From Pelagophyceae sp. CCMP2097 (taxonomy: Eukaryota > Sar > Pelagophyceae): a stretch of DNA of 64,000 bases. The stretch lies in contig MU657206.1 in NCBI GenBank assembly GCA_026770575.1, positions 1-64,000 of the forward strand, in the 5' to 3' direction. The translations under genes were made by a program, and so were the position numbers. The notes beneath the pieces are model-generated. The model was not told the DNA's origin and ran no database searches. It saw only the letters and a list, made by a program, of their open reading frames with translations. Shown one piece after another: positions 41,980 to 52,616 of this stretch (the first letter of the stretch is position 1; every line of letters begins with the position of its first letter).

Positions 41980-43032
41980 TCACGCCGGCCCTCGCCCACT
42001 GGGGGTCCACGCCGGATCTCGCATGGCACAGAGTTCGTGCACCAGCGCCTTGGCGGTGGAGTGGCCCTTGGCCAGGGCGATCTCAGCGCAGCGCAGCGCC
42101 GCGGCGTGCCCCTGAGGCACGCCGCGGCCCTCCGCGTAGCACCAGCTGAGGCAGTAGAACGCGTCCGGATAGCCCTGCGCCGCGGCGAGCTGGTACCACT
42201 TGACGGCCTCGTCGTCCGACTTCGCCACGCCCCAGCCGCGGTCGTACATGTAGCCGAGGTTGGATTGGGCGGCAGGATATCCTTGCTCGGCTGCAAGTCG
42301 ATACCAACGCACGGCGGTCTTGTAGTCGATCTTGACGCCGTCCCCACGCTCATAGCACAATCCCAGGTGCGCCTGAGCGGGTGCATGTCCTTGCGCAGCG
42401 GAAAGCTTATACAACTCGACCGCCCGCTTCAAGTTGTTCTTGAGACCATGGCTGCCAGAACTGTATGCGCTGCCGAGCAGCTCCTGCGCCTCGGCGTGCC
42501 CCTTGTCCACGTGCGTCTGCAGCCGGCGCACCAACTCGGCGTCCGACCAGTGGGCTGGCATCCGGCAGAGCGGGCAGCGCGTGTCGTGCTGCTGGCACTT
42601 CTCGGAGCAGATCATGCAAGTCGTCTGGCAGCAGCACGAGTGGAATGCCTGTGCGACAACGTCCGATGGAAGCAGGTCCAGGCAGATGGCGCAAGTGCCG
42701 CGCCAGGCCGGCGTGCCGTCTTTTACCGCGCCGGCCTCGCCCGCCTTAGCCGTCCAAACAGCCGGTAAGCGCGCCGCCGCCTTGAAACCAGCTGCCGGCG
42801 CGACGTCCGCGACGATGGCTGGCTCCTCCTTAATCTTCAGCTTCGCCGGCATGAGCTCGTCAAGGAGCCGGTCCTGGAACTCGGCGGCGAGCTGCCTGCA
42901 CTGCGCCTTGTGCCCACCCTTCCAGTCGACGAGCTGGCACGCCTTGGAGCAGTAGTGGCGCGATTTGCACTTGGTGCAGTGCTTGCCGTTCGGCGCGTCG
43001 CAGACGCAGCAGGCGACCGACGCGTCCCCCAT
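41980..43032 (-). CDS. MYND-RING-Sel1 repeat protein, copy 2 (intact)
   Basis: A single open frame of 350 residues begins MGDASVACCVCDAPNGKHCT. It has a MYND-like finger (CTKCKSRHYCSKACQLVDW), a divergent RING-like cluster (CAICLDLLPSD ... CCCQTTCMIC ... RCPLC), and five Sel1 repeats (ending DAFYCLSWCYAEGRGVPQGH and AALRCAEIALAKGHSTAKAL). Unlike the copy near 23 kb it has no frameshift, so it shows how that copy's end should read. The Sel1 region is nearly identical at DNA level to copy 1, while the finger regions differ at many residues. It is probably a cytosolic protein-interaction adaptor. Confidence 0.8.
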   Translation of the reverse strand: MGDASVACCVCDAPNGKHCTKCKSRHYCSKACQLVDWKGGHKAQCRQLAAEFQDRLLDELMPAKLKIKEEPAIVADVAPAAGFKAAARLPAVWTAKAGEAGAVKDGTPAWRGTCAICLDLLPSDVVAQAFHSCCCQTTCMICSEKCQQHDTRCPLCRMPAHWSDAELVRRLQTHVDKGHAEAQELLGSAYSSGSHGLKNNLKRAVELYKLSAAQGHAPAQAHLGLCYERGDGVKIDYKTAVRWYRLAAEQGYPAAQSNLGYMYDRGWGVAKSDDEAVKWYQLAAAQGYPDAFYCLSWCYAEGRGVPQGHAAALRCAEIALAKGHSTAKALVHELCAMRDPAWTPSGRGPA

Positions 43033-43077
43033 GCGCGCCCTTCGACGCGCGCGCGGCTCGGTCGTGGCGAAGAGAAG

Positions 43078-44260
43078 CCCACCCAGGGTGGATTTTAAGC
43101 AAGCAACCTTGCTGTCCTGAAGTCTGGCAACTTGAAGATCAAAGAGGACAGCAAGGGAATCAGTTCACAGAAAGCCACGGTTTAGCGACGACCACTATGA
43201 GAACTCCGAGACGCGTGCCAGGCCCGCCCGCGCCCGGGCGCAGGGAATCTCCCGGGCGCCCGTGAACTCGCGCACCCCCTCGCTGCACACGCGCTCGGAT
43301 TGCCAGGGGCCGCCACGCTCGCAGCATCATGCGACCCTGCCTCTTCGTCTTCGCGGCCGCAGCGCTCTGCTTCAACGCGGCCGAGGGCCTCGCCCCGCCG
43401 CCGGGGGGGCGGCGCCGGCGCCCGGCGGCGGCGGCGGCACAGGGCTGCGATCCCGCCCCGGAGGTCTCGGCCGTTTCGGCGGCGCTCGCGGCCATCTCCG
43501 AGGCGATGACCGCGCGGCCGCAGCCGCTGCAGCCACCGCCGTGGTCGGTCCTCGTAGTCGCGGCGGGCGGCGCCGTGGCATTTGCGCGCCGCCGCGTCCG
43601 ATGCCCTCGACGGGGGCTCGAGAGGGCCATCCATCCTCGCCGCAAAGACGACTTCAGGGTTCTCTCAGAGTCACACCTCGGACCCACGCGAAGCTCCGCC
43701 CTGCACCCGGGTCCTCGCCCGCCGCGCGGTCGGCGGCGCTCTTGAAGTCAAAAGCACTCGCAGTCGCGAACGGCGTCCCCGACCCCGTCCGCTGGTGCAC
43801 TAGGACTTCGAAAGGACCGGCGGAAAAGTCCGACAAATCCGTGAAGTCGGAGTGCCATGAGTCGGAGAAGTCCGGGAAGGTCGAGGCCGCCACAGTGTCG
43901 GGGGACGCACTGAATTCGGACAACACCGGCGTTGTCTTGGCTGCCGGCATCGTCGGCATCTGCATGGTCGCGTCCGCGGTCGCCGGCAGCCATATCAGCA
44001 AGGGATCCCGAGGGAGCTTAGAGAGGACTTTTTTTAGAATGGCGCGTGCCCGGGCCGCGGTGCTGCGCTCGTGATTCCGCCTGCGGAGGTAGTGCACAAC
44101 ATAAGAAGAAGGCCCCACCCAGGGTGGATCTTCAGCAAGCAAGGCAGTCATACTACGGCCCGTAGTGACCGACTCGCGCTCAGAAGATTTGAAATGGATC
44201 CGGTTTGGCCTCGAAGAGGACTTCAGTTGCTTGCTTAAAATCCACCCCAGGGGTGGGGCC
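43078..44260. repeat. three copies of a CACCCAGGGTGGATTTTAAG repeat
   Basis: Copies lie at about 43078-43110 and 44112-44142 in direct orientation, and an inverted copy at about 44225-44256 (CTTGCTTAAAATCCACCCC). Each is followed or preceded by GCAAGCAA. They bracket the small gene at 43329. Confidence 0.55.
43329..44074 (+). CDS. small secreted or membrane protein, uncertain model
   Basis: ATG 43329 opens a strong signal peptide, MRPCLFVFAAAALCFNAAEG, followed by a low-complexity Arg/Ala/Pro stretch, a helical segment (VSAVSAALAAISEAMTA) and a hydrophobic segment (WSVLVVAAGGAVAFARRR). That frame stops at 43745. A different frame further on reads KSDKSVKSECHESEKSGKVE and then a good transmembrane segment (GVVLAAGIVGICMVASAVAG), ending at 44074, and could be a later exon of the same gene. 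No family recognised. Confidence 0.4.
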
Positions 44261-45341
44261 GGCCCAAAAGGTTATGACCGTCAAACCCGAGTCAAAGGTA
44301 GGCTTCCAGGCCCGGAGGCCCGGTGCCAAGCCTCGGAGAGCGCGTCAGCAAATGAAGCGCGGCTCCTCACGGAGGTATGGTCCACCAATCACTTTGGCAC
44401 TTCGGTCGCGGTTCGTTGGGCATGCCAGTTGGGGGGCGGGGGCGTCGGCGGCTTTTTCGGGTTCATTCGGGATGTGGATGCACCGCGTCGCGGCCCAGGC
44501 ATGGCCTGGGTCCTTTCCTCCGTTTGTGCCTTTTTGCCTCCGAGCTAAAGTAGATAAGTCTGCAAGACTTACGACCGGGATGTTGTGGAAAAAAGAGGTT
44601 GAGAGCGGGTCTAGGAAGAATATGCCATCGAGGGTCCAGTGGCGCCGGCCAGAAAGCGTGGGTGCGTGAACGCAGGGGCCGCACGAATTGTCAGCACAAC
44701 AGCCACACAAAACGTGGGCCCAGAAACACACAGTGCGAAGGTCGCACCATCGTCGGCGCGGAGGCCGCACGGTCGTCGGAACGGATGCCGGACGGCCGCC
44801 GGCCGGGGTCGCACAGACTTTCGGGACGGGGGCCGCGGAAACGTCGGCTGGAAGCACACGAGCGTCGGCGCGGAGGCGGCACGGCCATCGGCACGGATGC
44901 CGCAGAACCACCGACACGGAAGCCACACGGGCGTGGGCTCGGGGGCCGCACGGGCGTCGGCAAGACATTGTGGGGGTGTCGGGCGGGGGCCGCACGAATT
45001 ATCAGCATGGGAGCCAAACAATCGTCGGCACGGAAAGAGCACGGGCGTCGGCGCGGAGAACGCACCATCGTCGGCGCGGAGGCCGCACGAGGTTCACATT
45101 TTTTTCTTTTCACTGACGTGTTCGATCTTGCCACCATACTAGGAATCCCTAGTATGGCTCCACTTCAAAGCGCTTTGGTTTAACTTGCTCGAGTCACAAA
45201 TGGTCACCACTTGTTCGTCATCTTGCCACCACATGGCTCCACTTTGGTTTAACTTGCACGAGTCACAAATGGTCACCACTTGTTCGTCATCTTGCCACCA
45301 CATGGCTCCACTTTGGTTTAACTTGCACGAGTCACAAATGG
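44075..45341. other. repeat-rich intergenic region
   Basis: This stretch holds the inverted repeat copy near 44240, unremarkable DNA to about 44650, a degenerate 24-nt satellite, and the start of the 69-bp tandem repeat. Reading frames that cross the satellite in several phases are by-products of its multiple-of-three period. Confidence 0.5.
44660..45105. repeat. degenerate ~24-nt satellite
   Basis: About eighteen variants of a unit resembling GTCGGCGCGGAGGCCGCACG with 3-5 further bases, many differing by substitutions or small indels (GTCGGCACGGATGCCGCAGA, GTCGGAACGGATGCCGGACG). The period is near 24, so long reading frames survive on both strands. Confidence 0.7.
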
Positions 45342-45356
45342 TCACCACTTGTTCGT
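45179..45356. repeat. 69-bp tandem repeat at the helicase 3' end
   Basis: Two and a half nearly identical units of 69 bp contain GAGTCACAAATGGTCACCAC, TTGTTCGTCATCTTGCCACC and ACATGGCTCCACTTTGGTTT. The unit length equals 23 codons. In one minus-strand frame it reads EQVVTICDSCKLNQSGAMWW repeated. The array begins immediately inside the helicase stop region (the helicase stop is 45342). Confidence 0.8.
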
Positions 45357-47716
45357 CCCCGTCCTCGGCGGCGCCTTTGGCGCTTGCCTCGCGTTCATCA
45401 TCGCGGACATGGAGATGGCGCCCGCCGCAGCACGCGCAGGCGGCCGGCCGGCGGCCGCCTCGGGCGCGAGGAAAGCGCCGCCCGGCGCGGCCGCGAGGGG
45501 CCCGGGCCCGGGGATCCGTGCCTCGTCGTCGGCGTGGAGCTTTCGCAGGCGCTCGTACTTTGGCGGCAGGTAGAGCTCGTGCTTGGCGCGCGTGAGGGCC
45601 ACGTGCCAGGCGTGGAGCTCTTCGTGGTGCAGCTTCGTTACAGCGGCGCCCGTGCGCTCGTCCACCAAAGCCGCAAAGTCGTCGCCGACGACGACTCGGT
45701 CGAACTCCAGCCCCTTTGCGCGGTGCGCCGTCGTGAAAGTCACCTTGTGGCGCTTCTGCGCGTTTAGCAAACTCCCCTGCAGCGCCGCATCGTCGTGGCG
45801 CCGCGACGCCGAGCGCACGTTGCGCGTCACGACGCGCAACTGTGCCTTCCACGTGAGGACGAGGTCCACGGCGGACTTGACAGACGCGTCGACGTCGTCG
45901 TCTTCACTGTCGTCCTCCAAAGCTCTTGTGAGGTCAGCGAATGTGGCCCAGCGGCCCACGACCTTGTGCGCCGTCGGGTTGCCAGAGAAGAGATCGAGGA
46001 CGGCGTCAATAATGTCGACGTACGCTGCGATGCCCGTCTCGCCGGCAAACTCGAATAGAAGAGTCGACTCTTCAAAGCCGTGCTGCGTAGCCTCGCCCGG
46101 AATCGGCGGCTTGATCTTCAAGAGGTGCGCGGCGGAGGTCAGGATGCCTTTATTTGTCCGGCAGATGAAAGCAAAAGGTGGCTGCACCTCGAGCGGCTCG
46201 TCGGGTTTCCAGGCCGAGACGATGCCCTGCGCGCCGAGGCCCTGCACGGGCTGGAACTTGAAGGCGCGGTCGTACCTTTGCTTGACGAAAAGCATGCGGT
46301 TGGCCTCGTGGGCGATCGCGGGCCCGAAGCGGAACGAGTTGCGGAGGTGGAACTCTTCGTCCGCGCGGCCAGATGTGATGGAATCACGCAAAGCGTCGGG
46401 CGAGGCGCCGCGAAACTCGTAGATGGCCTGCATGGGGTCGCCGACCATGACGACGGTGGACGGGCCTCTTTGTCGTTGCAACTCGAGCACTGCTAATTGG
46501 CAGGCGTCGAGGTCCTGGGCTTCGTCGACGAAGATCACGTGCGGCGCCCCCGCGCCGCCCCACTTTAAAACAGTCGCCGCGTCTTCGACCATGCGCAGGT
46601 GCACTACTTTTGCCATGATCGTTTGCGTCAGCGCCACCGAGGCGTCTTCGAGATCTGCCGCTTTTCGAAAGATGGTTCGCGCCCAGGGCACTAAGACGCA
46701 GTGGAGCGGCCGCCAGCCGTGCGCCGCGCAGTCGGCGGCGTCCTTGCGCTCCGTGTCTTGCGGCAGGTGCTTCCTTTCCACCTTGATGTCGGCGGCCTGG
46801 CAGAATCGCTGCACAGTGCGCCAGACTTCTTTCCCCAGCGCCCGCTGCTCCGCCACGAGCTTCGACTGCGGCAACCGCTTCGACTCGATGCGCTGCTGCG
46901 CCACGGACTCGAGGCCGCCGCAGAGCGTCGCGACGTCGTCCATGCTCTGCGGCAGCCTTGGGGGGCAGTCGAAGGCGCCTTTTGCGCGCGCGCAGCTGAG
47001 GAGCGCCGAGTGGAACGTCCGTGCGTCGACGCCGCAGTTGCTCCCCCGTAGGCTCGCAAACCGGCGCTTGGCGTCGTCGGCCGCGGCGCGGTTGAACGTC
47101 AGGTAGAGCATCTTGAGCCAGGGCGCCTCGCGCTGGTCCGGCGCGGAGAGGAGCGCGCCCGCGAGCGCCCGAAGCGCAGTCGTCTTGCCCGTGCCCGCGT
47201 GCGCCACCTACCGCGCCCGCGTGCGCCGACTGGAGGCGCCTCGGACGCCGCAAAGAGGCGGGGGCCACGCACCACGCGCACGCGCTTTCCCCGCGCGGCG
47301 GCGGCCCACGACGCGGGTTGCCACTTGGCCACGAGGTTCTGGTCGGCAGTCAACTTGTGCGTCGGCGCGTCCGTTTGCTGCAGCTTCGCCGCGGCGGCCT
47401 GGGACTCGGCGGCACAGGCGGCGTGGACCCACGCGCCGGTTTCGCAGGGCGCGATAGCCGCGTCGACCGCAATCTCCACGCCGCAAAACTGGCACGTCGA
47501 CGCGCGCCGAGCGAGGAACGCCTTCTTCGCCGGCCGCGCGTCGCCACCGGCGCCCGCGCGCGCGCGCTTGTCCACCCCGACGGCCGCGTCCATCGCGACG
47601 GCCGCGTCAATCGCGACGGCCTTCGAACGGCCGCCCGCGAGGGCGCCGAGTAAGTCGAGCCGGCCCACTTTCAATTTTCCCCTTTCCTGTGTCCGGAGAG
47701 GACTTGAAACGGCCAT
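45342..47716 (-). CDS. FBH1: SF1A DNA helicase, FBH1-like
   Basis: Two exons (47716-47273 and 47207-45342) join KRVRV to VAHAGTGKTTALRALAG with a 65-nt intron (donor GTGCGTGG, acceptor GGTAG). The N-terminus has a CxxC...H zinc-binding segment (CQFCGVEIAVD...HAAC) and the Q-motif-like LTADQNLVAKWQPASW. Helicase motifs follow: Ia MLYLTFNRAAADDAKRRF, Walker B VIFVDEAQDLD, III VVMVGDPMQAIYEFRGA, IV NSFRFGPAIAHEAN, V FTTAHRAKGLEFDRVVVGDD, VI WHVALTRAKHELYL. The HRAKGLEFD and SFRFG forms match FBH1, the UvrD-like helicase that restrains RAD51. No F-box was found. The C-terminus is Ala/Pro-rich and ends GTNKW inside the tandem repeat. Confidence 0.8.
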
Positions 47717-47863
47717 GAACTGCGGTTTGAACTCCGCGCCGCTTTCCCAGCCGGCCCCGGGGTTGGAATCCGGCCGCTGTCCAAGTGCGGCCCGTCGAGC
47801 GCCCCGCGCCTTGCGAGGGATCCCTGCGCCGCATTCGACGGAGTCCCCGTTGAGCCTATACGG

Positions 47864-50800
47864 ATGGCCGAGTCTGCGGTGTGCACGGCGGACGTGCTGG
47901 CAGCGGCGCACCGCAAACTCGGCGGCCAAGTGCCCTGCCAGGACCTCTGCGCCATCTGGGCCGCCGTCGGCGCCGAGATCGCGCAGCAGCTCCTAAAGCG
48001 GCGCGGCATCCTGCTTCGGGACCTCGGCGCGGTGGTCGTCACGGCGCGCGGCGTTTCGCTCCTCGCGGCCGCCGCCGCGCCGCGCGGCGGCACACCCGAC
48101 TGTGCGTGCATGCCCCCCCTCAGCAACGCAAGGACGCAGAGCGCAGGCGCGCGGCCCGCGACAATGCTCTGTTTTGCGGGGGTTTCAGCCGTGAGTACGC
48201 GACTGCAGAAGCGCTGCGAGACGGAGCTCGGAGGCGCCGCTGCGTTTCATAGCTAAGCGTTGCAGGCGGCCAAGGATCTCGGCGTGCGCGTGTCTCGCGA
48301 GACGGTTGCCAAGTGCGTCGCCGCCGTCGTCGGCGAGTTGCTGCGGTGCGCGGAAAGGAAGCAACGGACGTCTCTGGCGCTGCGGCCCGTGGGCCTTTTC
48401 GAAGTCGCGGGCCGCGCCGGCGCGGGCGGCGTTTCGCTAATCGTCGACGCGGCGTTCGCTGAGGGCGTCGCGCGCGCCTGGGACTCCAACCTCGCCGCCC
48501 GGCCGCGCGACTATTCGTCGCAGAGGACGGGCTTCAGGCCAGACGACCGGGAGCACGCCGCGACGTCGCGTCAGGCCGCGGCGCCGCCGAGATATGACGC
48601 TGTCGCCGGCAAACGGCAGGCGTCGCCGGCCACGCTGCGAAACGGCGCCGGCGCCGCCGCCCTCCGCGCAAAACTCGTGGCCAGGTCAGCGCCACGCCCG
48701 CGAGGACCGCCCTGTGCACGTCCAAAACGCCTTTGAAGGCACGGCGACGACGGGCTCTGCGTGCTCGCGCGCGCGCTGGTGCGGCTCGCATCTGCCCGCG
48801 TCCGCGGCCCGTCGAACTCGCGTGTCAGGCGAGCGTGCGCGGCGGGTCGGCGTCGGACGCGCTGCGCTGCGCGCTGCAGGACTGCGACGTCGGCTACGTC
48901 GCGGCCGAGATTGTGGACACACTCAAAGAGGCGGGCGGCGACTCGGCAACGGTCCGTACCGTCGAGCGCGCCGTCGCGGGCGCCGCCGCGGCATCGGCGC
49001 GCCGCCGAGACCTCATCGACGACGCCTGGCGCGAGCTCGTCCTCGATTCGGCGAGGGGCCAGGTCTGTGCGATTGCCGCAGACGCCTTTGCGACCGCCTG
49101 CCGGCGCCGCACCGTTTCTCCTGCCGCACTTCTCCTGCCGCGGTAGGTGGCGCGGTTGCACGGCGCGGCGAAAGACGGCGGTGGCGTTGAGATGGAGAGC
49201 CTCGGTTTTGGGTTTTTGAATGATCGAATCGATGCAGCCTGGCACGCGCACGTCCGCCACGGCAACTCGCCAGAGGACTATGTCGTCTTCCGGTACGCGA
49301 CCTTGCGACGAGGCGACGTTTGAGACGGCAACTCGTAGGCTGCTCTCGCACTTTGAGATGCGCGGGCGGGTGTGCGACCAACGACAGTGGCGCGCGATGC
49401 ACGCGCGCCTCTCCGCGGCGTACGCAAACGACGCCGACTTCGAAGCGACGATGCGGGCCTGTTGGAAGCTGCGCCGCACGGCGCTGAAGGGCGCCGTCGA
49501 CGAGGCGCCGCCAGCAGCTGCCGATAGGCTGCACGACGACCGGAGCGCCGTGCAGCGGCCGCAGTGCGCCACCTTCTTGTTGTGTCTGAGACGCACCTCC
49601 TCAAGACGCACCTCCGAGAGGCGCACCTCCGAGAGGCGCACCTCCGAGAGGCGCACCTCCTCGAGGCGGGGAGGCAGATGGTGCAGCCATCTCGAAGAGT
49701 CCATCCTAGGCGGCGCCAGATCCCACGGCCGACGACCGCGTGGACGTTCGACGGCGCCCCAACCGACAACGACGGCGGCCGGCAACGTCACCCCGGCGGG
49801 TAAGCACCCTGTTGTCTATGTCCTGTTGTCTATGCTATGTCGCCGACGACTCGAGGGCCGACGCGCAGGATTCGCGTCTTCGACGCGCCGCCGAGCAGCC
49901 TGCAAGATTCGCTGACGTCCTGGGCCGTGCCGGCGCCGCAACGGCGGCGGCAGCCGCCGAGTCCACTTGCGCGCGACGCGTTTGACGACGACGCCGAGAC
50001 CGTCGCCTCCGACAACACTGAAGACGTGCGGCGCGAGCGGTTCGAAGCCTTTGACGACGACGCGTCGCCCCGCGTCGACGCCTACGCCGCTCCTCGGCGA
50101 GGCGGCTTTGCGGACAACCAGCGCGGCGGTGATTCGGTTCGGGACGATTCGTCCCGGGGCGGCCGCCAGCCGCCACGCTCGCCCGCGGCGCGGCGGCCCA
50201 CCGGGCGGTCCAAGGCGGCGATGATCGTCCTCCGCAACCTCGTGTATACGCCGCCGTGCGACGCCTCCGAGCTCGCGCGGAGGCTCGGAGGCTCCTTTGT
50301 CAAGACGGACCAGGGCGACGTGCGTGCCTGCCGAGTCCGCTTGCTCCTCCGGAGCCCGGCAGCGTAGGTGATGAGCACAAGTGACTTTGCGCGGCGCCTC
50401 GCCGCCCTCGCCGAGGCGGCGTTGCCGCGCCGCGGCGTCGCGCCGGCGCGCGGCGCGCGACTGGGGGCGCGGCGCGCGGCGCGGCTGGCCGGCGCGTGCG
50501 CGGATGCGGCCGGCCACGTCGCGCTGCAAAAGGTGCACGCCGACCTTTGCGCCTCGTTCGGCCCGTCGACGCAGACGCGGACCAAGCTCTTTGCCCGTGC
50601 GGACCGGCGCCTTTTAGATGACGTTTCCTGGGTCGCTACGACGCATGTATCTGATGGTCGGATCGACTTGCCAGGACGGTGCGACGCAGGCGCATTGCCG
50701 CGCCTCGCGGACCTGCGCGCGCGGCTGCTGCGCGCGCGCGGCGGTTTGGACGCGCGGCTCGACGCGAAGGCGTTGCACCAAGCCCTTTCCGCGGCGGGCG

Positions 50801-51353
50801 TGGCCGCGACGCCGCACGACGTGCGGCGCGAGGTCGACGGCCTCGCCGGCGCGCGCAACGCGCTCCTCAGCGGCGCCGCCGAGGCCACGATATCCGCGGG
50901 GGACGTCCTCAACCTCGTCCGAGGTCCGTAGTGCCCCGCGCGGAGCCGCGTCCACCTCGTCGGTTAGGCGGGCCGATGCCGCACATGCGCCGCTCGATGC
51001 TCGTGGCGCTGCACGCGGCGCTTTCGGAACGATGCGACCGCCGGCCGCCGACGGCCGCGCAGCTCTTGGTGCAGCGCGCGCCGCAAGAGCGCGCGCTGCC
51101 GCAGCAGCGCGCGCCGCTGGCTAACGCGCCGGACCTCGGCGACGCGCGCGCGGCCGTGCCGGTCGGCGCCTTTGTCGACTTGTACGAGGACACTGCTGCC
51201 GCGTTTGTCGGCGACTACGACTTTTCGGAGCACCTCCGCGCGGCCTGGGACGTCGACGTCTGGCCAGACGAAGACGACGACAAAGACGACGAAGACGACG
51301 ACGACGGCGCCGGAGGGCGCCCGGTGTACCCGCGCTCCGTGTCACTCCTCTAA
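47864..51353 (+). CDS. CCDC81-type HU-domain protein with long helical tail
   Basis: The first exon (MAESAVCTADVLAAAHRKLG, DLCAIWAAVGAEIAQQLLKR, RGILLRDLGAVVVTA) and the next exons (GVRVSRETVAKCVAAVVGEL, LRCAERKQRTSLALRPVGLF, GGVSLIVDAAFAEGVARAW) match the two tandem HU-like domains of CCDC81 proteins, which are linked to centrosomes and cilia. Further exons carry helical blocks that look like degenerate EF-hand or calcyphosin-like units (DALRCALQDCDVGYVAAEIV, VCDQRQWRAMHARLSAAYAN, LDARLDAKALHQALSAAGVA, VGAFVDLYEDTAAAFVGDYD). The acidic end DEDDDKDDEDDDDG precedes the stop at 51353. At least nine exons are needed. A 15-nt tandem repeat (GAGGCGCACCTCCGA, about 49592-49668) sits in a probable intron. 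Splitting into two genes near 49800 cannot be excluded. Confidence 0.6.
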
Positions 51354-51598
51354 GTGCACGCTCGTGCAGCAAAGCTGATGAGCCCGAGTGAGGCAGAGGA
51401 CGGGACGCTCGCGTAAGGAGGCCCCGGAGAATTTGGCCCTGGTTTAGCGCCCTGGCACCGCCGTCGTGCATCCGGCCAGGGAACGATTGCCGCTTTGGCA
51501 AGGGCCCTCGGCAGTGAGACTGTTGTAATAGCAGAGGACCAGAGGACGTGATGTATTACAGTGAGGCCGGACGGAGTCCGAGGACCATGCCAAAGTCC

Positions 51599-52616
51599 CT
51601 AGAGTGCAACATTCCAGAGCCGCGCCGTCTTGTCGCTGCTCGACGTCACGACGCGCTTGCAGACAGGAGAGACCGCGCAGAACCAGACGATATCGGTGTG
51701 CTCCTCCAGCGTCGTCTGCAGCGCGCCCGTCTCGGCGTCCCAGACCCGCGCCGTCTCGTCATCACTCCCCGTCACGACGCGCTTGGCGTCTGGGGAGAAC
51801 GCGCAGCTCCTGATCCAGTCGGTGTGCCCCTCGAGCGTCGTCTGCAGCGTGCCCGTCTCGGCGTCCCAGAGCCGCGCCGTCTTATCGGCGCTCGCCGTCA
51901 CGATGCGCTTGCCGTCGGGAGAAAACGCGCAGCTCGTGACGCCGTCGGCGTGTGCCTCGATCGTCGTCTGCAGCGCTCCCGTCTCGGCGTTCCAGAGCCG
52001 CGCCGTCCTGTCGGTGCTCGCCGTCAAGAGGCGCTTGCCGTCGGGCGAGAACGAGCACCAGATACCGCGCCTGGTGTGCCCCTCAAACACTGCAGCGCGC
52101 CCGTTTCGGCGTCCCAGAGCCGTGCCGTAGTGTCGACGCTCGCCGTCACAACGCGCTTGCCGTCGGGCGAGAACGCGCAGCAAAGGATCGAGTTGTCCTC
52201 CTCGAGTGTCAGCTGCAGCGCGCCCGTCTCGGCGTCCCAGAGCCGCGCCATCTTGTCGTAGCTCGCCGTCGCGATGCGCTTGCCGTCGGGCGAGATGACG
52301 CAGCTCGTGACTCTATCGGCGTGCTCCTCGAGCTTCAGCAGAAGCGTGCCCGTATCCGCGTCCCAGAGCCGCGCCGTCTTGCCGTAGCTCGCCGTCACGA
52401 TGCGCTTGCCGTCGGGCGAGAACGCGAAGCGGAGCCGGTGTGCCCCTTCAGGATTGCGGTGCCCTTGAGGATTCGGTTCTTCCAGACGAGTGTGCGCACG
52501 AGGAGGTCGCTCACCTCGAGCTCCGGCGCGGCGCCGGCGGCAGGTCGCAGCTTGTCGTGGCGCGAGGCCTCGTGGTCGAGGCCATGCTTTTCCTAGGATC
52601 CTCCGCAGCTGTTTCA
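51599..52616 (-). pseudogene. WD40-repeat protein gene with frameshifts
   Basis: At least seven WD40 units of 42 residues (FSPDGKRIVTASADKTARLW, DAETGALQTTLEEHTD) are more than usually alike at DNA level. An N-terminal segment, LEVSDLLVRTLVWKNRILKG, precedes blade 1 and probably follows an intron ending ATCCTAG (about 52597). The frame breaks twice relative to the unit. Near 52430-52450 about 7 nt are missing. At 52079-52095 the unit joint lacks 4 nt (CTCAAACACTGC where sibling units have CTCGAGCGTCGTCTGC). No splice sites explain the losses. It is called a pseudogene, but sequencing errors in repeated DNA are a real alternative. Confidence 0.65.

Noticed and set aside
44205..45183. Several open frames across 44.2-45.2 kb
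   Set aside because: They run through the 24-nt satellite in all phases, so being open is expected.
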